Below are positions 1 through 5,607 of a DNA stretch of 6,853 bases, piece by piece. The stretch is from Pseudomonas_S sp047607345. Lineage in GTDB: Bacteria; Pseudomonadota; Gammaproteobacteria; Xanthomonadales; Xanthomonadaceae. The translations under genes were made by a program, and so were the position numbers. The DNA is taken from assembly GCA_047607345.1 (NCBI GenBank), contig JASGDF010000156.1, positions 1 through 6,853 of the forward strand, read 5' to 3'. The notes beneath the pieces were generated by a model. The model had not been told where the DNA came from. It worked only from the letters and a program-made list of their open reading frames with translations, and did no database searches. How positions within the stretch are numbered: the stretch's first letter is position 1; the number at the start of each line of letters is the position of its first letter.

Positions 1-207
1 ATGCTTGGCGCGCCGCCGCGCGAGGTGATATCGCCGTCGCGGGTCTGTAGGAGGGACTTCAGTCCCGACGGGGCTGTAGCGCGAGTCCCTCGCAAGAGCG
101 GCGCACATCCATGTGCGCGGATTCAAAGGGAAAGCCCCGTCGGGACTGAAGTCCCTCCTACAGACCCGCGACGGCGATATCACCTCGCGCGGCGGCGCGC
201 CAAGCAT
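1..207. repeat. Perfect 75-bp inverted repeat enclosing a 57-bp spacer; paired GTAG-headed REP-like units
   Basis: Positions 1-75 are the exact reverse complement of 133-207; the left arm starts at the window edge, so the repeat may be longer. Inside each arm is a short REP-like unit: GTAG at 47-50 followed by the hairpin GGGACT-TC-AGTCCC (53-66), mirrored at 142-155 and 158-161. The GTAG head followed by a short hairpin, and its occurrence as an inverted pair, match the SMAG/GTAG REP families of Stenotrophomonas and relatives, which are mobilised by RAYT (TnpA_REP) transposases; that family assignment is from memory. The arm identity reaches far beyond the REP unit itself, which suggests a recent inverted duplication or arm-to-arm conversion. 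No transposase gene lies in the window. Folded, the arms would form a very stable cruciform or RNA hairpin. Confidence 0.9.
76..118. repeat. Two small hairpins in the spacer of the inverted repeat
   Basis: The spacer holds a third GTAG (76-79) followed directly by the hairpin GCGAG-TCC-CTCGC (81-93), so it looks like another REP-like unit of different stem sequence. After it comes a separate perfect stem-loop, GCGCACAT-CC-ATGTGCGC (101-118). Both are read directly from the sequence. Their function is unknown; they may be part of one composite REP element. Confidence 0.65.
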
Positions 208-476
208 TGCGGCTCGTCGGATTTCCTGCCCCGCGGTTTGCCCTGATCCCCCCGCATCGGCGACACTCGCAAGCCTGTCGCCAGACGGAGCGCGGTTCGC
301 GGGGAGGCTTTCCCGGCGGCGCGAGGGGACCGGACGACTCACGGCCGCCGCGTCGACCCGTCCTCGCCATCGCCCACGAACCGTGCCTCGCCCACCTTCC
401 CCGCGTCCTGTGCGGCGGAGGATCGAACGCCTTCCACGTCGGCGTCAGCCGCCCTCCTCACTTATCCCCGGACCGA
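208..476. other. Non-coding upstream region of the antiporter gene
   Basis: No credible gene is visible between the inverted repeat and the antiporter start. The reading frame is open in phase with ybaL, but its translation has no resemblance to the family, whose members begin at the MHHD-type start. It presumably contains the ybaL promoter; I could not pick out a convincing -35/-10 pair or a strong Shine-Dalgarno sequence. Confidence 0.5.
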
Positions 477-2165
477 ATGCACCACGACACCAGCCTCATC
501 GACATCATCGCCGTCGGCCTCGCCGTCGCCTTCGTGCTGGGCGCGCTGGCCAACAAGCTGCGCCTTTCACCGCTGGTGGGCTACCTCGTCGCCGGCATGG
601 TGGTCGGCCCGTTCACGCCCGGCTTCGTCGCCAACCAGGACCTGGCCAACCAGCTCTCCGAGCTGGGCGTGATGCTGCTGATGTTCGGGGTCGGCCTGCA
701 CTTCTCGCTGGAAGACCTGCTGGAAGTGAAGTGGATCGCGATCCCCGGCGCGGTCGCGCAGATCGCGGTGGCCACCGTGCTGGGCTGGGGACTGGCCTGG
801 AGCATGGGCTGGCCGGCGCTGCACGGACTGGTGTTCGGGCTGGCGTTGTCGGTCGCCAGCACCGTGGTGCTGTTGCGCGCGCTGGAGGAACGCCGGCTGC
901 TGGAGACCCAGCGCGGCAAGATCGCGATCGGCTGGCTGATCGTCGAGGACCTGGCGATGGTGCTGACCCTGGTGCTGCTGCCGGCGCTGGCCGGCGCGCT
1001 GAACGGTGGCGAAGACGACAGCACCGGCACGATCCTGGCGGCGATGGGCTGGACGCTGCTGAAGATGGCCGCGTTCGTGGCGGTGATGCTGATCGTCGGG
1101 CGCCGCGCGATCCCGTGGGTGCTGGAGAAGATCGCCGCGACCGGCTCGCGCGAGCTGTTCACGCTGTCGGTGCTGGCGATCGCGCTGGGCGTGGCGTTCG
1201 GCTCGGCGATGCTGTTCGGAGTGTCGTTCGCGCTGGGCGCGTTCTTCGCCGGCATGCTGCTCAACGAGTCCGAGCTGAGCCACAAGGCCGCCAACGACTC
1301 GCTGCCGCTGCGCGACGCGTTCGCGGTGCTGTTCTTCGTCTCGGTCGGCATGCTGTTCAACCCGCACATCCTGGTCGAGCACCCCTGGCAGGTGCTGGCC
1401 ACGTTCCTGACCATCACCGTCGGCAAGTCGGTGGTCGCGTTCTTCATCGTGCGCGCGTTCGGGCATCCGACCGCGACCGCGCTGACGATCTCGGTCAGCC
1501 TGGCGCAGATCGGCGAGTTCTCCTTCATCCTGGCCGGGCTTGGCGTGGGCCTGGCGATCCTGCCGGAGACCGGGCGCGACCTGATCCTGGCCGGCGCGCT
1601 GCTGTCGATCATCGCCAACCCGTTCCTGTTCACCTGGCTGGACCGCTGGCAGGCCAAGCAGGCACAGGCCACGCCGCTGCCGGCCGAGCCGGAGATCCCG
1701 CCCGGCCCGTCACTGGAGCTGCACGACCACGCCATCGTGATCGGCTACGGCCGGGTCGGCGCCGCGCTGGCGCAGTTGCTGCGCGAGCGCGGCGTGCCGG
1801 TGCTGGTCATCGACGACAACCGCGACCACGTCGAGCGCGCGCACGCCCAGGGCATCCCCGGCATCCGCGGCAGCGCCGCGGCCGACCTGGTGCTGGCCGA
1901 GGCGCATCCGGAACGCGCCAAGATCGCGATCCTGGCGATCCCGCAGCCGCTGGAGGCCGGCGAGGCGCTGGCCAAGCTGCGCGCGATGAACCCGGCCCTG
2001 ACCCTGCTGGCGCGGGCGCACAGCGATGCCGAGGTCAGGCACCTGCTCGACCATGGCGCCGACGGCGCGGTGCTGGCCGAGCGCGAGCTGGCCTACTCGC
2101 TGGCGGAGATGGTGATGTCCACGCCGCCGTACCGGACGCTGCGCGCCGCCGCGCCGGCGTCCTGA
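477..2165 (+). CDS. ybaL: YbaL-type cation:proton antiporter (CPA2/Kef family) with RCK_N domain
   Basis: This is a predicted inner-membrane cation:proton antiporter of the monovalent cation:proton antiporter-2 (Kef) family. The 562-residue product closely follows E. coli YbaL (about 558 residues) as I remember it, including the MHH start, the segments LANKLR.SPLVGYL and LMFGVGLHFSL, and SFALGAFFAGM with NESELSH after it. The N-terminal two thirds (about residues 10-390) are hydrophobic Na+/H+ exchanger helices. E157-D158 and K317 sit where Kef transporters carry their ion-coupling acidic and lysine residues. A cytoplasmic RCK_N nucleotide-binding domain follows, with GYGRVG at 423-428 and D446 at the end of the second strand. 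I chose the ATG at 477 because homologues start there; the upstream open frame is unlike the family and the ribosome site is weak. The gene converges on the minus-strand sulfotransferase with a 30-bp gap. It is a housekeeping flank and probably unrelated to the peptide cluster. Confidence 0.93.
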   Translation: MHHDTSLIDIIAVGLAVAFVLGALANKLRLSPLVGYLVAGMVVGPFTPGFVANQDLANQLSELGVMLLMFGVGLHFSLEDLLEVKWIAIPGAVAQIAVATVLGWGLAWSMGWPALHGLVFGLALSVASTVVLLRALEERRLLETQRGKIAIGWLIVEDLAMVLTLVLLPALAGALNGGEDDSTGTILAAMGWTLLKMAAFVAVMLIVGRRAIPWVLEKIAATGSRELFTLSVLAIALGVAFGSAMLFGVSFALGAFFAGMLLNESELSHKAANDSLPLRDAFAVLFFVSVGMLFNPHILVEHPWQVLATFLTITVGKSVVAFFIVRAFGHPTATALTISVSLAQIGEFSFILAGLGVGLAILPETGRDLILAGALLSIIANPFLFTWLDRWQAKQAQATPLPAEPEIPPGPSLELHDHAIVIGYGRVGAALAQLLRERGVPVLVIDDNRDHVERAHAQGIPGIRGSAAADLVLAEAHPERAKIAILAIPQPLEAGEALAKLRAMNPALTLLARAHSDAEVRHLLDHGADGAVLAERELAYSLAEMVMSTPPYRTLRAAAPAS

Positions 2166-2167
2166 AA

Positions 2168-2180
2168 CGGCCACCGGCCG
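2168..2180. terminator. Short GC stem-loop between convergent genes, weak terminator candidate
   Basis: CGGCC-ACC-GGCCG forms a 5-bp stem directly after the ybaL stop codon and before the stop of the convergent sulfotransferase gene. There is no T-tract on either strand, so an intrinsic terminator role is only a guess from position. Confidence 0.25.
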
Positions 2181-2195
2181 CGCCGGGCACGGAGC

Positions 2196-2885
2196 TCAGG
2201 CAGGCCGCGCGAACGCCTGCTCACACAGGCGATCCAGGTAGCCACGCATGCGCGCCTCCAGCTCGGCCGGCGCCGACGGCGGCAGCGGACGCGACGCATC
2301 GGTGCCGCCCCGGGCGTGCACGCGCGGATACGCCACGTCGGGCACCGGCACCCGCAGGAACTCGCACAGCGGCGCCCAGCCGGCCTCCATCGGCAGCACC
2401 AGCAGGCGCTGCGCGGGCACCGCCTCGATCACCGCGCGGTTCCAGCGCTCGAAGTAGCCGGTCATGAACGCGCGATCGCCGATCCGCTCGCCGAAGTCAC
2501 GCCTGAAGAAGTCACTCAGCTCCGCGCCATCGCTGCCGAGCAGCGGGTTGCGCCGCTCGGGCGAGAAGATCGTGGCGTGCACCGAATCGAACCAGTCGTC
2601 GGGATCGCGCAGTGTCAGCACCACCCCGGCGTCCGGGTAGCGCTGCATCAGCTCGCGCCAGAAGCAGCACCCCGGGTAATCGACGGTGGCCGCGTAGCCG
2701 TCGAAGATCGCATCCCAATCGGGCGCACCGCGCACCGCCCGGTTCCACAGCGGCAGCGAGCGGCGCACCGTAGCGGCCACTTCCATCGCGTGGTAGCAGG
2801 GGCCGAAGCCGATCCGCTCCAGCGCCAGCTTGAGCGACAGCGTGCCGGTGCGTCCCAGCCCGGCGCCGATCACCTTCAGGCCCAT
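2196..2885 (-). CDS. Small sulfotransferase, Sulfotransfer_4 type
   Basis: This 229-residue protein is predicted to transfer a sulfuryl group from PAPS to an unknown acceptor. The N-terminal GAGLGRTGT loop (residues 7-15) is the 5'-phosphosulfate binding loop typical of the Sulfotransfer_4 (PF17784) group, followed by YHAMEV (31-36), the DYPGCCFWREL segment (69-79) and TLRDPDDWFDS (91-101), whose R93 and S101 fit the 3'-phosphate binding site. The length is normal for the group. I chose the ATG at 2885 because homologues start MGLKVIG and GAGG lies 8 bases upstream; an ATG at 2912 would add nine residues. It lies 61 bp downstream of the methyltransferase on the same strand, so the two probably form an operon. 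Its substrate is unknown: it may be a second tailoring enzyme of the peptide cluster or an unrelated passenger, since this family is widespread and poorly characterised. Confidence 0.85.
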   Translation of the reverse strand: MGLKVIGAGLGRTGTLSLKLALERIGFGPCYHAMEVAATVRRSLPLWNRAVRGAPDWDAIFDGYAATVDYPGCCFWRELMQRYPDAGVVLTLRDPDDWFDSVHATIFSPERRNPLLGSDGAELSDFFRRDFGERIGDRAFMTGYFERWNRAVIEAVPAQRLLVLPMEAGWAPLCEFLRVPVPDVAYPRVHARGGTDASRPLPPSAPAELEARMRGYLDRLCEQAFARPA

Positions 2886-2946
2886 TGCCGTGTCCTCGCG
2901 TGGGTTGCGCATGCCTGCCCCGTACCCGTCCCGCCGGCCCGCGCCA

Positions 2947-3711
2947 CTACCCGGATGCCTCCCCGGCCCCGGCGCGCCGGTACACCGAGACCTGGCTGGG
3001 ACTGGCGGCGGTGAACGGCTCGCGCCGCCAGCCGCCCCAGCGCTCGCGCAGTTCCAACCCGGCGATGCGCGCCATCAGATCCAATTCGGTCGGCCACACG
3101 TAGCGCCGCCGATGCCGGAATATCCGTGTGCGCTGGCCGCCCACCACGATGACGCGCTGGTCGATCCACTGCCGCACCAGGTCGGTCCTGGAGGACAGCA
3201 GCATCAGGCAATCCTCGGCGTCGCCATCGGGGGACGGGACGTCGAAGACCTCCTCGATGCCGGCGCCGCGATGGAAGATGCGTTCTCCCGGCATGACCGT
3301 CTGCACGACGAACACGCCCGCCGGGGCCAGCACCCGCGCCACGCTGGCGAAGCAGCTCAGCTGTGCTTCCTGGGTCAGCAGGTAGCCGAACGAGACCACC
3401 ATGTAGACCAGGTCGAACGGACCGGGCAGCGGGATCTGCGCGAAATCGCCGCAGGCCACGTGCAGCCGCTCCGCGCCCGGCTTGGTGCGCAGCCTTGCGA
3501 GCATCTGCTCGGAGCTGTCCACGCCGGACACGCGCAGACCGCGCGCGGCCAGCGGCAGGGCCAGGCGCCCGGTGCCGATCCCCAGTTCCAGCGCCTCGCC
3601 GCCGCCCGCCAGTTCCGACAGCGCGTCGATGCAGTTGGCCTTGACGTTCTCGGGCCAACGGTCGTGCCAGGCGTCGTAGAAATGCGCCATCGCATCGTAG
3701 TCGGTATCCAT
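2947..3711 (-). CDS. Class I SAM-dependent methyltransferase
   Basis: The 254-residue protein has a single Rossmann-type methyltransferase domain: motif I ELGIGTG (42-48), the acidic ribose-binding D65 in GVDSS (63-67), GDF (88-90) and the motif FDLVYMVVSF (99-108). The C-terminal part (about 195-245, RYVWP...WGGW...SVYRR) resembles small-molecule N- or O-methyltransferases of the Methyltransf_25 kind. The ATG at 3711 gives the family-like start MDTDYDAMAHFYD but has no good ribosome site. A TTG at 3729, in frame, lies 8 bases after GGAGAG (3738-3743) and would add six residues; it is a serious alternative start. The gene reads divergently from the peptide precursor gene, sharing a roughly 340-bp promoter region, and precedes the Sulfotransfer_4 gene. 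Because the cittilin cluster includes a methyltransferase (CitC), methylation of the crosslinked peptide is a reasonable inference, not shown by the sequence. Confidence 0.88.
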   Translation of the reverse strand: MDTDYDAMAHFYDAWHDRWPENVKANCIDALSELAGGGEALELGIGTGRLALPLAARGLRVSGVDSSEQMLARLRTKPGAERLHVACGDFAQIPLPGPFDLVYMVVSFGYLLTQEAQLSCFASVARVLAPAGVFVVQTVMPGERIFHRGAGIEEVFDVPSPDGDAEDCLMLLSSRTDLVRQWIDQRVIVVGGQRTRIFRHRRRYVWPTELDLMARIAGLELRERWGGWRREPFTAASPSQVSVYRRAGAGEASG

Positions 3712-3937
3712 GGAATGACCGGTCTGCAAGTGGGGGACTCTCCGGCGGTGCGGCCGGACTATAACGCAGCGGTCCGCGCGCAAACGGCGCGACCGACCAC
3801 TTGCCGATACCCGCGCTGAACACGGTTTTGCGAAAAATGCGCTGACCCGCGCGCTCATCGCGTGACCGAGCCCGCAGAATCGCGCATTCAACGAGGCGGC
3901 TTTCGCACCGCCGCCGCCGACCATCCTGGAGGCCGGA

Positions 3938-3967
3938 TTGACGATCGCCCGCGCCGCATTCCACGAT
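3938..3967 (+). promoter_or_regulatory. Candidate sigma-70-like promoter of the peptide-P450-sulfotransferase operon
   Basis: TTGACG (3938-3943) matches five of six bases of the -35 consensus. A weak -10, CACGAT (3962-3967), follows after 18 bases. Transcription from here would give a leader of about 75 bases before the precursor start. The weak -10 makes this tentative. Confidence 0.25.
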
Positions 3968-3971
3968 ACGC

Positions 3972-3983
3972 CACGGCGCCGTG
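3972..3983. promoter_or_regulatory. 12-bp perfect palindrome, possible operator
   Basis: CACGGCGCCGTG is its own reverse complement. It lies just after the candidate promoter and 68 bases before the precursor start, a fitting place for a repressor site. No regulator gene is in the window to pair it with, and GC-rich DNA makes short palindromes fairly common. Confidence 0.3.
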
Positions 3984-3997
3984 ACATCGGTGTCGGA

Positions 3998-4023
3998 CGG
4001 ATCGATGCGATCCCGTCGATCCG
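3998..4023. promoter_or_regulatory. Spaced dyad with 8-bp arms upstream of the precursor ribosome site
   Basis: CGGATCGA (3998-4005) and TCGATCCG (4016-4023) are exact inverted copies around a 10-base centre, ending 17 bases before the AGGAG of the precursor gene. It could be an operator or, in RNA, a leader stem-loop affecting translation. Confidence 0.35.
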
Positions 4024-4040
4024 GCATTCCTCCCCAGCCC

Positions 4041-4045
4041 AGGAG
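4041..4045 (+). promoter_or_regulatory. Strong ribosome binding site of the precursor peptide gene
   Basis: AGGAG lies five bases before the ATG at 4051. It is among the best Shine-Dalgarno matches of any gene start in this window and is the main evidence that the 27-codon frame is translated, and translated well. Confidence 0.8.
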
Positions 4046-4050
4046 TCGAA

Positions 4051-4134
4051 ATGAAACGCCTGATCTTCATGATGGCCCGCCTCGTCCATGGCCTGCGCGG
4101 TGGTTACAAGCTCGGCTACATCTATACCTACTGA
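4051..4134 (+). CDS. RiPP precursor peptide, cittilin-like, predicted core YIYTY
   Basis: A 27-codon gene encodes a basic peptide with no acidic residue. Residues 1-14 (MKRLIFMMARLVHG) form a likely amphipathic leader helix, and a glycine-rich linker with G14, G17 and G18 follows. The C-terminus is Y19-K20-L21-G22 followed by Y23-I24-Y25-T26-Y27 and the stop. AGGAG lies five bases upstream. A tiny tyrosine-ending peptide directly before a P450 gene is the hallmark of P450-crosslinked RiPPs. The best match known to me is the cittilin precursor CitA of Myxococcus xanthus, of similar size from memory and with core YIYY; here threonine is inserted between the last two tyrosines, giving a Y-x-Y-x-Y pattern. 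I infer that the P450 joins the tyrosine side chains and an unidentified protease removes the leader. It does not match the MRYYH-type biarylitides or the tryptophan-bearing tryptorubin-type precursors. The exact core boundary and the crosslinks are not visible from sequence. Confidence 0.82.
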   Translation: MKRLIFMMARLVHGLRGGYKLGYIYTY

Positions 4135-4152
4135 CCCGACCACGCGTCGTCC

Positions 4153-4183
4153 GGCGTGGCGGGAGGCGAGTCTCCCCCACGCC
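4153..4183 (+). terminator. Stem-loop between precursor and P450 genes, likely partial terminator or mRNA-stabilising hairpin
   Basis: GGCGTGG (4153-4159) pairs with CCACGCC (4177-4183), and GGGAG (4161-4165) pairs with CTCCC (4172-4176). This leaves a one-base bulge and the six-base loop GCGAGT: 12 base pairs, nearly all GC. A pyrimidine run rather than a pure T-tract follows. It lies 18 bases past the precursor stop and 44 bases before the P450 start. In RiPP operons such a structure usually lets much more precursor than enzyme be made; that role is inferred. Confidence 0.6.
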
Positions 4184-4227
4184 ATCCTCCCCTTCTTCAC
4201 CGGACCGCACACGCAGGGATCGCGCCC

Positions 4228-5607
4228 ATGACCAGCGCCGCTGGCGCCTGCCTGCCCCCGGGTCCGCGCGGCGGATTCCTGGTCGGCAACGCGCTCGACT
4301 TCGCCGAGGATCCACTAGGGTTCCTGCGCCGTTGCGCGGACCGCTATGGCGACCTTTCCCGGATCGCGCGGCATACCTACCTGGCGAGCCACCCCGAGCT
4401 GGTCCGGCAGGTGTTCCAGGATCGCGACGGCGTCTACGCCAAGGTCGCGCCCGGCACCACGCGGACGGATACGTCGGCCTTTCCCGCCTCGGTGATGAAC
4501 AGCGAAGGCGGCGAATGGCGGGCCAAGCGACAGACGCTGCAAGGCGTCTTCCATTCCATGCAGGTCCGCGACGGCGTCGCGCGCGCGCTGGCCGCGATCG
4601 GTCCGAGCCTCGATGGCTGGCGCGAGCTACCGCCCGATCGCGACATCCGCCGGGAGATGGAGGACCTGTGCCTGCGGGTCGGCGGCGACGTGCTGCTCGC
4701 TGCGCCGATCGAACGCGACGAGGCCCGCCATTTCGTGGCGACGGTCGATGCGATCATGGGCTTGACCCGAAGCCCGGTGCGTTTCCCGCGCTGGCTGCCG
4801 ACCCCGGGCAACCTGCGCCTGCGCCGCGCGCACGCGCGGCTGGATCGTGGCCTCGATCGCATCGTCGCCCGCCACCGCGCCGGCCCGGCCGATCGGCGTC
4901 CCTGCCTGCTGGGCGCGCTGCTGCACGCCGACCCCGGCGGCGGCTCGGCCTGGCTGCGCGACGAACTGGCCACGATGGTCATGTCGGGACTGGAGCCGAT
5001 GGCCGACGGGCTGACCTGGACGCTGCACCTGCTGGCCGGCCATCCCGACGCGCAGCGACGTGTGCTCGCCGAGCTGCAGGCGCGCCTCGGCGAGCGCGCG
5101 CCGCTCGACCCGGACGCGGTGGCGGACCTGCGCTACGCCGGGGCGGTGGTCCGCGAATCACTGCGCCTGTATCCACCGGCCTGGATGACCGGCCGGATCG
5201 CGATGCGCGACACCCGGCTCGGCGACTTCGACGTTCCCGCCGGCACCCAGGTGGTGGTCAGCCAGTGGGTCAGCCACCGCGACCCCAGGTACTTCGCGGC
5301 CCCCGACACGTTCGCCCCCGAACGCTGGCTGCCGCCGCGACGGCAGGCCGACCCGCCGCGCTACGCCTATTTCCCGTTCGGGGGCGGCGCCCGCCACTGC
5401 GTCGGCGGCGCCCTGGCCATGGCCCAGATGACCGCGGTCATCGCGGCGATCGTCCGCGCCTTCGAGGTGGCGCCGGCCGCGGACGCCCAGCCCAGGCCGT
5501 TCCCGGCACTGGTGCTGCGCCCGCTCGGCGTGCGCCTGGACCTGACCGCGCGGGCGCGGTGCCGCCGCGACGATCCGCACGCCACGCGCGCCGGCGACCC
5601 GCGATGA
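4228..5607 (+). CDS. Cytochrome P450, predicted RiPP tyrosine-crosslinking enzyme (CitB-like role)
   Basis: The 459-residue protein is a soluble heme-thiolate P450 with no N-terminal membrane anchor. Visible landmarks are the C-helix W97-x3-R101, the K-helix E310-S-L-R313, FAPERW (362-367) and the heme loop FGGGARHCVGG (384-394) with C391 as iron ligand. The I-helix reads S253-G-L-E-P-M258, where most P450s have AGxETT; the acid is kept but the proton-delivering threonine is proline, as might suit phenol coupling rather than oxygen insertion. The ATG at 4228 is preferred because AGGGA lies eight bases upstream and the PPGPRG entry segment follows at once; an upstream GTG at 4156 lies inside a hairpin. 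The gene follows the precursor by 93 bp and overlaps the sulfotransferase start (ATGA). I infer that it forms C-C or C-O bonds between tyrosines of the precursor. No ferredoxin or reductase is nearby, so redox partners must come from elsewhere. Direct homology to CitB was not tested. Confidence 0.96.
   Translation: MTSAAGACLPPGPRGGFLVGNALDFAEDPLGFLRRCADRYGDLSRIARHTYLASHPELVRQVFQDRDGVYAKVAPGTTRTDTSAFPASVMNSEGGEWRAKRQTLQGVFHSMQVRDGVARALAAIGPSLDGWRELPPDRDIRREMEDLCLRVGGDVLLAAPIERDEARHFVATVDAIMGLTRSPVRFPRWLPTPGNLRLRRAHARLDRGLDRIVARHRAGPADRRPCLLGALLHADPGGGSAWLRDELATMVMSGLEPMADGLTWTLHLLAGHPDAQRRVLAELQARLGERAPLDPDAVADLRYAGAVVRESLRLYPPAWMTGRIAMRDTRLGDFDVPAGTQVVVSQWVSHRDPRYFAAPDTFAPERWLPPRRQADPPRYAYFPFGGGARHCVGGALAMAQMTAVIAAIVRAFEVAPAADAQPRPFPALVLRPLGVRLDLTARARCRRDDPHATRAGDPR

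Larger units (their letters stand above)
3712..4050. promoter_or_regulatory. Divergent intergenic region between methyltransferase and peptide precursor
   Basis: No gene is visible in these 339 bases, which are less GC-rich than their surroundings, with an AT-rich patch at 3824-3839. It must hold promoters for both directions. On the minus strand TATAGT (3763-3758) could be a -10 box for the methyltransferase, though no good -35 is placed at 16-18 bases. On the plus strand TTGACG at 3938-3943 is a good -35 candidate. Two dyads lie between that site and the precursor's ribosome site and are listed separately. Confidence 0.6.

Noticed and set aside
1..207. CRISPR array or insertion sequence ends
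   Set aside because: The repeats are inverted rather than regularly spaced direct repeats, and no transposase or cas gene is present in the window.
207..476. N-terminal extension of the antiporter by 90 codons
   Set aside because: The extension is Arg/Pro/Gly-rich, has no family similarity and starts at the edge of the inverted repeat; family members start at the residue encoded at 477.
567..1735. Long minus-strand open frames opposite ybaL
   Set aside because: Composition is low-complexity (His/Gln/Arg or Ser-rich), typical of antisense frames in high-GC genes.
113..2467. Open frame of 784 codons on the plus strand
   Set aside because: It is Arg/Ala/Pro/Gly-rich out-of-frame reading over ybaL and the next gene, without any recognisable domain; the overlapping frame gives a clear YbaL.
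2830..3819. Plus-strand open frame of 329 codons opposite the methyltransferase
   Set aside because: It is antisense to a gene with clear SAM-binding motifs and has His/Gln/Ala-rich antisense composition.
4051..4134. Reading the peptide as a biarylitide or tryptorubin-type precursor
   Set aside because: It lacks the MRYxH pentapeptide form of biarylitides and has no tryptophan; the YIY-containing C-terminus is nearer to cittilin.
3712..4212. N-terminal extension of the methyltransferase up to 4212
   Set aside because: It would run across the precursor gene and both dyads, and the added residues do not resemble a domain.
4156..4227. GTG start extending the P450 by 24 residues
   Set aside because: It falls inside the stem of the hairpin and lacks a ribosome site, while the ATG at 4228 has one and fits the usual P450 N-terminus.
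3981..5603. Long plus-strand frame joined to the sulfotransferase
   Set aside because: The part before 5604 is the P450 gene read in another frame; the sulfotransferase family match begins only after 5604.
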